This document shows, in pieces, positions 26,835-37,737 of a stretch of DNA of 64,000 nt. A program made the translations under genes and the position numbers. The notes under the pieces are model-generated. The model made no database searches, had not been told where the DNA came from, and saw nothing but the letters and a program-made list of their open reading frames with translations. This stretch comes from Paramecium tetraurelia. Taxonomy: Eukaryota > Ciliophora > Oligohymenophorea > Peniculida > Parameciidae. The DNA lies in contig NW_001799355.1 of the NCBI RefSeq assembly GCF_000165425.1, positions 312,019 to 376,018 on the forward strand, read 5' to 3'. Each line of letters opens with the position of its first letter. Positions within the stretch are counted from its first letter, which is position 1.

Positions 26835-27072
26835 TTTGAATATAAACTAATATATTTCAGAATCGGATGAGAATCAAGAAAAAAATTGTTCTCAAGAATC
26901 TATGATTAGAGAGAGGGCTTATTTTAGAGGTTAGAGGGATCCTGTTAGTTTTCTTTCATCACGAATGTGTAAATAATTACAAAATTCCGATTACATATTT
27001 TATAAATTTTGATGACTTCATGTACTTTCCTTTATAAATGAAAAGAAGAAGAAGATTTTATTAATTAATTTA

Positions 27073-27993
27073 ATGAATAAGGCCTTGATTGCACTCTTTA
27101 CAACTGTTCTTCTTGCAACAACAAGTTATTTGAGCCAAGAAGATCCCATGAGAACCCTATATTCTGAATGGAAACAATAATACTAAGCAAGATTTGCCAG
27201 CCAATTTGAAGACGAATACAGATTTGAAATCTTCAAATAAAATTACAATTACTACCAAGAAGAAAATAGCAGACAATCCAGCTATAAACTCGGATTGAAT
27301 CAATTCGCTACTCTTACAGACGAAGAATTCGAATCTATTTACCTTGGTGGTCTTGATGATTCTCATGTTTAAATTGACGAAACAATTAAATCATACAACT
27401 ACCCTGAATCTATTGATTGGTCAACAAAATTGAATCCAATCAAGAATTAAGGATAATGTGGATCATGTTGGTCATTCTCAGCCGTTGGTGCTTTTGAAGC
27501 CTATTTCATCTTTACTAATGGATCAAACTTTTCATATTCTGAGTAACACTTAGTTGATTGTGACAAATATTCATATGGATGTAACGGTGGTTTTGCAGGA
27601 AATGCCATTGATTATTTAAATAGAAATGGTGCTATTTTGGAAAAAAATTACCCATACGCTATGAAGGATTAAGACTGCCAAAAGGCAACTGGAGATACCA
27701 AAGCTAAAGGAAGAAAAACATGGACCACAGCTGAATAAGCTTATGAGGCAATTGCTTAATATCCAATTTCTGTCAGTGTCCATGCTTCAAATTGGAAAGG
27801 ATATACTGAAGGTGTCTTCAATAACTGCATTAACACATCAACTAACCATGCTGTCGTAGCTGTTGGATATGATAAAAAAGGAAATTGGTTAATCAGAAAC
27901 TCTTGGGGAACAGGCTGGGGACTCTAAGGACACATCTGGCTCGAAAGCGGAAACACTTGTGGTGTTCTCAGAAGATTAGACTAAGTTATTTGA
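27073..27993 (+). CDS. Papain-family (C1A) cysteine protease, 306 residues
   Basis: Complete, intron-free gene. A signal peptide (residues 1-19, MNKALIALFTTVLLATTSY) is followed by an I29-type inhibitory propeptide (about 25-95) and the mature enzyme from about 108. Catalytic residues are visible: oxyanion Gln128 and Cys132 in GQCGSCWSF, His in NHAVVAVGYD, and Asn in NSWGTGWG. Gln126 and Gln128 are written TAA, so the active-site glutamine depends on the reassigned code. Pairs of cysteines match the usual disulphides. Expected to act in phagolysosomes or to be secreted. Length and layout are typical of cathepsin L-like proteases. Confidence 0.96.
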
Positions 27994-28056
27994 AAAATAT
28001 CATATTTTCACAATTATCACAATACACTTTTAAATTTACAAGTTTCATAAGTATCT

Positions 28057-28660
28057 TCATGTATATTTTGATAGTGAATTCAATTATTTCATTATCTTTA
28101 TATCCCATTGTCGTTGTTTAGCAGTATTCAACATATTCAACGTCTCAATATTGTACTTGCTTTCCAGGTCTAAATATTCTTACAATGTCCTATTAAAAAT
28201 TTCTGAAATCTCTTGCTTATAGTCTTTGCTAAAGGAGAATTCTTACACTCTCTTCTTGAACTCCAAAGCGCAAATCATTCCTATATAAAAGTGCCCTATT
28301 GATATTACAAAATGATAAACCTTATTAATGATGCAAAAGTTCATCAATTTTCTCCCTTGTCCAGGAAGAAGGGTCAACCTTACACCAAACCTCTGCAATC
28401 ACTTAAATCTTATCAGTTTCATGATGCACTTAATAATTATATCCAATCTTCCATCTCGTATGAGCCAAAGCTGGGTCATCTTCAGGAGGAACTCCTTGAA
28501 ATTGATCCCAAGTTAATTTCCTTATTTCCAAATCATTCTCACTTTTCGAGTTACTGGGTAAACTCTAATTTATTGAAGAAGAACTATCATTTTTAGAGTT
28601 TCTTGATCTACTCAATGGATTTGATTCCTCACTTGTATTTATTGATTATATATTTATCAT
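28057..28660 (-). CDS. DUF922-type (predicted Zn-protease fold) protein with altered HExxH, 192 residues
   Basis: Residues about 55-190 match the DUF922 family, bacterial proteins predicted to be secreted Zn-dependent proteases. The domain opens with LTWDQFQGVPPEDDP and a W-K-I-G-Y-N-Y strand, then has a helix carrying LLHHQQGHFYIG where bacterial members have LLxHEQGHFDIA. The motif is split by a 25-nt intron (28296-28320). The glutamate expected to act as catalytic base is Gln here (codon TAA). No signal peptide is seen; the N-terminus is Ser/Asn-rich. Thus it may bind metal without proteolysis. The family is mainly bacterial, so transfer is possible. Confidence 0.75.
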
Positions 28661-28807
28661 AATTTTAATCAATAAAGATAAGGGAAGAGTCAAACCCATT
28701 TTATGCAACGAAAAGATCAATAGAAGGAGAATTAACTCAGAATATATAACTTATCCATTATTTAATACATATATTTTACTGTATTGTTTAAAAATGCAAG
28801 AAATCTC

Positions 28808-30396
28808 TCACTATTACTTTTATTCATAATTCAATGCAATCTATCGTAATTACTCAAATGCGTTATTCAAATTTTACTAATATATATATGTATTTAATAC
28901 CATGGTTAAGGGGAACAAGTTTGTTGATGAAGTACAGTTATTTGGATAGATCAAGAATTACGCCAATAAAGGAACTTAGGTAATTGGCTTTTATTATCTT
29001 TATTACTATGGCACTGTTTGAATACCATACTATTAAGATCCTTATCCACTATTACCAAGATATTTTATTTGATCTTGTTGTTAATTATACTCTTGTAATG
29101 GTAATGTATTAGCTTAGGCTGAAGTTTACCCAATTTAGGATTGATGAACCTATTATTATACTTGGGGATGAGGAATTGGAGTATTTTAAACTGCTGATTA
29201 TTATTGTGTTTATTGATTAACTTAAACTTATGGTTATTATTAATGAACTTCCTATTATTTTTATGAAACGACAGGTTATTATTAAACTTTTGTGCTATGA
29301 TCTTCTTAATTTTTGGTTTGTGATTTATTGGTTTAATTAGATATAATTTATTGATTATTTTATTATACTTTTGCTTATTAAGATATTTATTAATTTGAAT
29401 GCTATTGGTGCTATTATAATTATTATTAATGTTATTATTATTATTGTTGTTATTATTATTAATGTTATTATTATTGTTATTATTATTATTGTTACTATTA
29501 TTATTATTATTATTATTACTATTATTATTACTATTATTAATTGGAACTTTTTTAATCTTATTATTAAGTTTCTTTTCTTTTTTGAGAGTCTTATACTTAT
29601 TAATTTACAGAGTCACTCACTTATTATTTAGCTGCTTGATCCTAGCTTTATTATTATTCTGAGGCTTGTTGGTCTTTTAGAACATACTATGGTTATTACA
29701 CAAAGTCATCATTTCTGTTTCTTTGTTACCTTCTTTAGTTATAGTTTTTGTTATTATTATTATAATATTAATATTAATTTGTTCTTCTTTAATTCCATCC
29801 TTCATTATATGTATTTTTTTAATATCTTTGTTACCCTCTATCAGTTCTATAATTTTATTAATTGTCTTGTTGATCGTAATCGTCATCTTAATTTCTAGCA
29901 TCATCTCTATAGTTTCTGTTATTGTAATTCTATGATGAACTTAAAATAATGAGATTGAATACTTGAATTATTTTTGATTATATCCATACCTTTCATTATT
30001 TTTGGTGTTTCTTTATTCTTGCTATTTCTAGTATTAATCACTTTGCTTTCTATTATTCTTCTGATCATAATCCTTGTTTGAGTTTTTTCTATACTTATTT
30101 TGAGATTTGGATTTTTCATTTTCATTTGTAATCCATTCACCATCGTCGTTATTATCTTATTTTTTGAGATTTTAGATATCTCTTTCAACTAACTCAAATT
30201 AATAATAATGTCTTTTAGCAATGTTATAAACTTCGCTTTCCTAAAATTTTTGAATAAAAGTTAATACTTTGAAATGATATTCTTTTGAAAGTCTATAGAT
30301 TTCATCTCTTTATCTCTAATCTAAAGTACCTCTTTTCTATTTCCAATCAACTTCAGCTGGACATTAATCTTTTGTATCACTTTCGTAATCACTCAT
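28808..30396 (-). CDS. Polyglutamine/Asn-Arg-rich protein, 513 residues
   Basis: ATG at 30396. A 23-nt intron (29940-29962) joins a folded, helical N-terminus (about residues 1-100, with an E/K-rich region) to an Arg/Asn/Tyr/Gln-rich middle resembling RNA-binding low-complexity sequence. A polyglutamine run of about 24 residues follows, then further Gln-rich sequence to TGA 28808-28810. A second intron of 24 nt (28877-28900) is likely but optional, since it is in frame and has no TGA. Nearly every Gln is TAA or TAG. Low-complexity composition suggests an RNA-granule type protein (inference only). Confidence 0.78.
29405..29545. repeat. ATT/TAA trinucleotide microsatellite inside a polyQ-coding exon
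   Basis: A stretch of about 140 bp made almost wholly of ATT, GTT and ACT triplets on the plus strand, read as TAA, CAA and TAG (all Gln) on the coding minus strand. It encodes the polyglutamine run of the 28808-30396 gene. Standard-code frames on the opposite strand here (long Leu/Ile runs) are shadows. Confidence 0.85.
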
Positions 30397-31668
30397 TAAA
30401 TAAATATTTATAAAAATTAGAATTAAGAATTCGATTCTTGTGTATATTAATCACTTATTGATTCATAACTATTAAATAATATGAGGGATTAAGTCAATTT
30501 TAAGAAATTGCATGTTTACGCCCCTTAAACTCACTAATCTGAAGCAAAATTATTATTATAAACTTTTTAAATTGCAAAAAATAATTTCTAGCGGTAAAAT
30601 AAAATACATATGATCCAAATGATATCTATTTTATGAGATGAAAAAAGATGATAGGAAATGATAATTGAAATATATTTCAAAGTAAATCAACATTTTTTGG
30701 AAAGAAAAAACAAGATTTTTTTGAAAGTAATTGTTTTATCAATTCTACCATATAATAATAAATTATATGAATTCATAGTATTAGTTAAATATTATTTATT
30801 AAATCATAATTAAATATATTTTATATATTATATTAAATAAATTTATATTATTTTCTTTTTAATAGAATCATTGGATGATAAATATTGTGTATCCTTCATG
30901 CTCTAAACTAATAAATCATTAAAACTTCATTACATACTTCTAATCTACGTTATTTATACTCTATAGTTAACATTGCTAAACTACTTTCTTATTCATTTAA
31001 GTAAAATGCCAAGTAAAGTTTGTTTGGTTCTAAAGGAAAAAGAGAAAGACATAGAATGTAAATTAATTAATTAATTATTGGATACTATGGAAGTGAAGTT
31101 CAAATTTAAGAACTTAATGAACTTATAAAGTCTTACTCTGTATTTAAAATTAAATTTACATAAATTTATTTTGTTTTTATCGCAGGCTCTACTTATTTCA
31201 AATAAAGTCTTGAGCATCATTATAATATAAGGTTAATAATTCAAACTTTATCACCCTTCTACTGTGTCTTTATAGAATTAAATTTTGCACAATAAAATAA
31301 GAATTCTCCAAATGATAAAACGGAAAAATCATGTATTTAAACTTATATTTCATTAGCCTATAGCTGACTAAACACTTTTTTAACTATCAATTTCAATGTT
31401 ATTGCATTATTTACATAATTAATTAATAGTATTATGCTAAGAATTTGATAAAATCTTAGAGTTGATATTTAGTGAAAGGAAGAAAATATTTCCATTAATA
31501 TTAATTTTAAATTATTTTTCAAACTTAGTCCAGATCAACTTACATGCAAAACACTTTTAACTTCGCTTAAACTTTATCAAACCAATTTAATAGTAATTAA
31601 AAATTTAATGGTTAGGTTTCATGAACATATAACAACAGGTGCTATCTGCGCTTCCCAATGAAATAGAT
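30397..31668 (+). other. Gene-poor interval with an unresolved plus-strand ORF
   Basis: The first 600 bp are AT-rich with nothing recognised. From an ATG at 31015 a plus-strand frame is open without TGA into the FHA gene, but other frames over the same stretch look at least as protein-like (for example VRFHEHITTGAICASQ ending at 31661, and GSKGKRERHRM near 31035). No consistent exon structure emerges. It may be the eroded remains of a gene or an unrecognised 5' part of the FHA gene. I did not extend the FHA gene into it. Confidence 0.35.
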
Positions 31669-33105
31669 ATGAATAACCTTCCTTTGATGGCTCGATCAAT
31701 TACTTTGTAAGATAATTCCACAATGATAGAAGAAAAATAAGTACTAGATTTTTTATATACAAGTAACAAAACCACCCAGGTGATAAAAACAGTACCTAGA
31801 AGGGAGAGATGACTCAGTAAGTTTTAACTCCAAGAAAGGGAGGTAATGATTTCAACAGAGGATCTCCATTTGTCAAAATCAGCATTTACAAGTAGCACCA
31901 AATGTCTAATTAAAAAATATACATTCTTCAAGATGATAAGTAATATTTTTCAATATATACAAGAATAATTGGTAGCAATCAAGTCTCGAAGAATGAAATC
32001 TCTATATTTCGTCGTAAAAAAAATTAAAATCAAGGAGACAATAACATAGATATAGGTACTTGCTTTAATTAATATACTAGGCCTTAATTCATAAGAAGCA
32101 AATGCTGATTAGATTCCTTGTAAAATTTCTACAGAATTCGGTTTTCGTCATTCAAGTAGAATCACTCCACAAATTTTATGCTTCTTGTCATTAAAATATT
32201 TCCATGCAAAATTTAAATCAATGCCTTCAAATATCTTCGAACATATTCATTAATTCATCAAGTAGTTCTGATTATAATTTTAGAGAACGACCAATATTTT
32301 ACATTTAGGATTGTGGCACTGCTTTAAAAACTTTGGTTAGAATTTAAAAAGAAAGCCCAAGAATAATGGAAGAAAATAATAGTTATTTAATTGGAGCAGA
32401 TTTCTATTTTCATGTAGTTCAATTAAACTCAGTACCAAAGTCAATTGATAATAAGAAGAAGGACTAGGAATCTCCAATTGAGTATTTTTTTTAGACTCTT
32501 GTAAGAGAGAATGAAAAATTCGGAGCTCGAATTCATGGCTTGACAAAAGAGGAACAGGAAGTCTTCTAAGGTATTTGTAATTTTAATCGTAGTATACTTG
32601 TAAGAGTACAGAAAATTAAAGAAAAAAGGAAGGAAACAATATTAACTCTTAAACACTGATAGACCATTTCTTAAAATTCAATTTGACACACCAATGTCTA
32701 GGCAAATCGCCATTTTCATAGGAAAGGCTGGATCCGTATAAACCTTTAAAATTGGAAGATCTTAGGATTGTGACATTATTGTCAATATGAATACTGTATC
32801 TAGAAAATAAACTTAAATTAAATTCAATAAAAATTAATGGGAAATCTGTGATGGAGAAGGGACACGATAATCAGCCAATGGAACTTGGTAATCCTTATAA
32901 CCTTATGGACAAACCTTATTGGAAACTTAACCAAAATAAAGTGTTCCTCATCTAATTGAAGATAAGATGGAAGTGAAAATTTGTGAAAACATTTTTAAAT
33001 TTGAGATGATTAATTTTGGAGTCTCCAAAAAGTAAAAACTTTATCTATATCTTTAGACGAAAATTGACTAATGCATTATACTAGGAATTAGCTTAATACG
33101 AATGA
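31669..33105 (+). CDS. Double FHA-domain protein, 439 residues
   Basis: Five introns (31741-31763, 32056-32080, 32262-32283, 32571-32592, 33032-33056) give a 3n coding length. The C-terminal part (about residues 330-400) is a clear FHA domain: FKIGRSQDCDIIV, VSRKQTQI, then SANGTW in the phosphothreonine-binding loops. An earlier, more diverged FHA-like region (about 110-230) has SLKYFHAKF and FYIQDCG. FHA domains bind pThr peptides, so this is likely an adaptor downstream of a kinase. No catalytic domain. The 5' end is uncertain because the frame is also open upstream of the chosen ATG. Confidence 0.8.
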
Positions 33106-33541
33106 AATTTAATTATCTGATTTCAACAGTTTTATATATATATGTAAATATTATAATTATAATAATTTTTAATTAATTGTTCAAATAGCATAATTTTATT
33201 TATTAATAATTACATAATTATAATGCGAGAATGGGAGGATGTATAAAAAACAATAAAATCAATTCAAATTATTTTGATCTAATTCTAAAAAATATATTAA
33301 ATTTGCTATGGGCTTCTAAATGTGCTCTCAAAAATTGAATAATAACCTCATAAATTATTGAATGACAATAAGAATGATATATTGTGATATACTTTGAAAT
33401 ATCAATGATTTAAATTGTTTAAGCGATTTATTCATTAGAACACATTAAGGGTCATAAAATGGGAATGTATTGATATTGACCACCCTCTGTCTTAAATTCT
33501 CTATTTATTTGATAGTAATTTTAAATATTATTAAATTATTC
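33106..33541. other. Intergenic, nothing recognised
   Basis: About 435 bp of very AT-rich sequence between two same-strand genes. No open frame, RNA gene or repeat of note. It must contain the 3' end of the FHA gene and the promoter of the nucleoporin gene. Confidence 0.5.
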
Positions 33542-34441
33542 ATGGCATAATTAGGAGAAGAATTCAAAGGCAAAGTAGATGAATCTCAAAAAGGTGAAAA
33601 GGAGCAACAGGAACAGTTGGGCTCTTAGAAGGAGGAGAAGAACGTCGAATAAAATGAAGAAAAGAATAAAAACTAATCTTAGCCTTAAACACTTTTCGGT
33701 GGTTTGAGTTCTGGATAGAATTTCGGATAAAATTTGTTTAATAATAGTGGAATTAACTTAAAACCAGGCTAATTATTTACAGGAAATATCCTAAGTTCAT
33801 CCACTTAACCATCATCTGAATTATTTTCATCTTTGTTTAATAATAATTCCAATGTAGAAATTAAACCCGTGCAACCTTAACCCTAAATCATTTAACAAGC
33901 ACCTAAAGAAAGTGATGGATCAGATGATGATGGTAAATATGCTAATTATTTTATGATTAGATGAAGATGATTTAGATGAAAAGTACTTGTAGACCGAATA
34001 AAAATAGGAATATGCACCAAACACAGAATTGATTACCAAGGTAAAAATGATTAATTATTTTGCAAAGCAAGATATTGAGAAGTTTAGAAAGAATGCAAAC
34101 GGAATTCTTGAGTAAGGTACTGCAGCAATTGAAAAAGCAAATAATGGTGAATGCTATTTCTTTGTTTATAGGTATTGTATAAAATTAAACACAGAAATGA
34201 AAAATAAGAAGTAGTCTATGCAGGTTAATTGATTAAAGGACTTTCAGTTACTAAGCCTTTAGGGCAGAAATAAGAAAATCTTCTTCTTAAAGTATTAGGT
34301 AAAAAAGAGTCGGAAAACTAAAAAGAACAAGAAGAAACTACTGAAAACAAATAGTTCACAATAGACACACTAAAATTGATGTTTAAATAAGAAGAAGGAG
34401 CTAATGCATTTAAGTCAGAATTGTCAAAGTCATTTTAATGA
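33542..34441 (+). CDS. Nup50-like nucleoporin with Ran-binding domain, 282 residues
   Basis: Residues about 40-110 contain FG-type repeats (LFGGLSSGQNFGQNLF, ELFSSLFNN) in Gln/Ser-rich sequence. An acidic DDDDEDDLDEKY patch follows. Residues about 150-260 then form a RanBP1-like fold, seen as GILEQGTAAIEK and VYRNEKQEVVYAGQLI, as in Nup50/Nup2. Such proteins aid Ran-dependent cargo release at the nuclear basket. Introns: 33933-33960 (28 nt) and 34172-34194 (23 nt). The second must use the acceptor in ACACAG to keep frame. An extra 27-nt in-frame intron near 34041 is possible. It converges on the CHFR-like gene 81 bp away. Confidence 0.78.
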
Positions 34442-34522
34442 GAATATGTAGAAATTATTATGTTGTTTAAAAATAAATCAAAATCTTATTCTATTTTAAT
34501 GTAATAAAAACATAAAATAATA

Positions 34523-36146
34523 TCAAAGCTTAGTTTATTCGCATATATGATCTAATTTTTTTGCATGCTCTTGATTATGGATCATGGTTTTACAATTAAT
34601 TCCAAACCAACATTGAGATCTATTTTTAAGATCATCTGACAATTAATTTTTAATGGCAATTCTATATCTAAACACAATTTACTACCATATCAATCCAAAA
34701 CAATAACTACACACGGGCTTTTATATTAAAATCAAATTATACTGTATCAGGAGTTAATGTCAAATCAATATCTCTAACAGGATTAGTAAGTATTTTATTG
34801 CTTTCAATATATCTGAATTGTCCTTTATTAATGCAATTCTCCATCATAAATTTAAATATATCCTATGTAGTAATATTGTTATTTTTCTAATAATCAAGGA
34901 ATCCTTTTTATTCTATATAATTTTATCGAAAACATTGAATGTCAACAGTTCCAGGGACTTTATGCTCTTAAAGTTTATGCATAGGATTCTTATTACTAAT
35001 CTAAGAGCAATTTTTGTTGTAAATTGAACAAAAGAACCTCTCACATAATTCACATCTAAAAACTAGTCTTTTTTCATTTAAATCTATATATTAATTAAAA
35101 TTTAATACCAAACTTAGGCATTTTTGATTCACAATTAGTGCAATTTAAATGTTGTTATCCTCTTTTTTAACATTGAAATCCATTTATGGCTTTTAAGCAA
35201 GTAACACAATCTTTTGTAACTGGTCCATTATAATTAGATTAATCTTGTACACTGTTCTATGATTATTATGATTATTATTATTATTATTATTATTAAGCTT
35301 ATCCTCTTCCTCTTCCCCTTCCTCTAGCAGGAGCTACATTTTAAATCATTGGAACTTATTGTGGTGGTGGTGGAGGAGGAGCAGCTTAATTAAAAACTAG
35401 TGCATCTCCTTTTATCTTATTCTTCTCATCCATTTCTTTATATTCTTCTGGAGGTCTTTTCTTTTCTGGATGCATTAGCAAGTATTTCTCTACAACATTA
35501 TTAACCATTGGATTTTTATTAACTGATTGAACCTCCTTTCTGCATGAAGGACATGTTTTTTGTTTAGCCATCCAATCTGAGAAACATGCTCCACAAAAAT
35601 TGTGTAAACAAGGAATAAGAGAAACGCATTAGAAAATTACATCATCACAGATAGGACAGTGAATGTCATCTTACATTTCCTCCATCATTTATAGCTTCTT
35701 TTATTATTGCTCATCTAATTAGGCGGCTACTTTCACTTCTTTGACTTATTGAATTATCAATGTAAATCCAATAATATCTGAAATAGGTACTTTACTTTTA
35801 TGCAAAATAAATATTTCATCACCATTTTTAACAATAATTTCATTGCTTTTGCCAATTTTTTAATCTCCTATAAATGTTCCATTAGTTGATAAATCTTAGA
35901 GTTAAGCTATATTATTTGCAGCATCCCATTTTAATTTACAATGAGTCCCAGATAATCGATTGTCTGGAATTATAATTTTGTTTGTTGGCAATCTCCCAAT
36001 AGTAACCTAGATAGTTGTTGAGATTCTACTTCATTATCAAGGAGATCTTGAGAGCTTACTTTTGCTCCATTCATTGATATTAATTTACCCCAAGGCTAGG
36101 TTGAAGAAGCAACTGAGGGTTGATCCAAATCTGGAGTTCCTTACAT
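34523..36146 (-). CDS. CHFR: CHFR/Dma-type FHA-RING E3 ubiquitin ligase, 516 residues
   Basis: Order of domains matches CHFR. An N-terminal FHA (about residues 10-110, starting [10 protein letters not shown], then [18 protein letters not shown] and STNGTF) is followed by a C3HC4 RING (about 155-200, CPICDDVIF...CLHNFC...CPSCRKEV). Next come a Pro-, Arg-Gly- and polyQ-rich linker, then a C-terminal Cys-rich domain ending [10 protein letters not shown]...HICEQTKL. CHFR-type ligases act in a mitotic stress checkpoint and bind poly-ADP-ribose through the Cys-rich tail. Introns: 36007-36029, 35084-35108, 34718-34742. All expected Cys/His are present as far as I can see. Confidence 0.9.
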
Positions 36147-36216
36147 TAGAATTGAATAAGAAATTAAATAATTCAAAAATAATGGGTAGTATATACTAAA
36201 AAATATTATTTTTGTT

Positions 36217-37674
36217 TCATCTTCTTTTGTTGACAACAACTGCCTATTTGGGAAGCTTGGTTTCAATTGATTCATGTTTCGGTCTCTTGATTGAGATTGG
36301 TTTTTTATTTGGAGGAGGATTGCTGTTCACTTTAACACTCTTTTTTATGACAGTAGATTCGTGGCTTTTAGTTGAATTAGGTTAGATATTTTAAGGTTTC
36401 TCTTGTAAGACATCTTGATCATAATCATGATGATTCTCAAATTGAGCAGTGCCATTGGACTAATATTCGGGATTGCTTTCAAGAAGAGCCAGCTATCCAA
36501 ATTAAGCAGCAATCGATCCAGTAACATAATACTCCTTTATGGATTAAGAAACTGAAGATTTTACAGATTATGGATTAACCTCCACATGTTATTTTTCTAC
36601 CTTTTTTGGTGATTCCTCAAAATTTTATTTACCCACTTCATTTGAATTACTTAACTCTTAAAATTGGAATGATTCTTTATGGATTTGAACAAAGTCTTAG
36701 TGTTATTCTTCTTAATTTAATTCACATAAAGTCACAACTTATTATTAAGTTACTGATTAAACATTTAATGGTGTTTTCGGTTCATCTTCTGTGATTTGTA
36801 ATTAAATATCATATAATTGGGCAAAAGAAGTACTTAATTCTGTCATATTTGGTCTTGCATTTGGATCTAATTACAACATTTATTTGATAACATTTTTGAG
36901 AACATAACCATTTCTTACACCAAATTCATCGATGGCTTCATTAATGACACCTAAGATATAAAAATAATATTTACTTTAGTTCAAAGAGTAGGTTTATTTA
37001 TCGTAGAATGATTAAACATTACCATTTCCCCAAAGTTCCAAAGCAATCAAACCTAACTGATAGACTTCACTCTTCTCATGATTATATTGAGGTCGTAGAT
37101 CCTTTTTTCCTAATGCTGTTACTAATTCTGGTGATAAATACCACAATCCATCACTAGCTAATATACGTTTATAATGATTATATCCAGTCAGTTAAGTGCA
37201 ATTATTAAACTTGACTTCTCCTTTTGATTTATCAATTAATACAAAATCAGGTGTGAGATTTCCATGAACTTAGTTCTGTGTGTAGAGTTCTCTCAATCCT
37301 TCAGACAATGATTTCAGAACAAATAAGCAATTTACTGATGCCTATTTAGTAATCTCCCTGAGTGTAATGTCATAATATTCATATAAGGCCGAAACCTTAT
37401 AAAAAGTACTACATAGATTGGACTCTTCTTGAGTATCAACTTCTACCAACTTCACAAGTTGATTTATGCTGTTGTATTGTTGAGTCTCTTTTAAAATCTT
37501 GCACAAATTTGCATAGTCCTCTTGATTTTGACATGTCTTAGAAACCATGGCGTATAAATTTCCTTGTGATTCTACTATTTTGAATGATCCATAAATATCA
37601 TTCTCCTTATACCCTAATATGGTGAAGTTCTTTGATTTAATTATTCCCTCTGCTACTGATTATTGAGCACCCAT
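36217..37674 (-). CDS. Pseudokinase-like protein, 485 residues
   Basis: Intron-free frame of 486 codons. Residues about 15-300 follow a protein-kinase fold, but catalytic motifs are degraded: HGNLTPDFVL replaces HRDLKPEN near residue 135, DFG is replaced by sequence around KFNNC, and no glycine-rich loop is recognisable. A WYLSPELV block stands where APE lies and a LDPNARPNMTEL C-lobe is kept. A disordered Gln/Glu/Ser tail of about 180 residues ends in basic KRPKHES. The N-terminus MGAQQSVAEG fits the N-myristoylation consensus (Gly2, Ser6). Probably a membrane-tethered scaffold rather than an enzyme (inference). Confidence 0.8.
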
Positions 37675-37737
37675 AAAAACTGAAAAATAAAATATAATAA
37701 TAATTTATCTGTTAAATAAAGTATCAGTTAAAAATAA

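Noticed and set aside
29371-29935. Plus-strand frames with long Leu/Ile/Val runs
   Set aside because: These are the reverse complement of the TAA-coded polyglutamine exon. They have no independent support.
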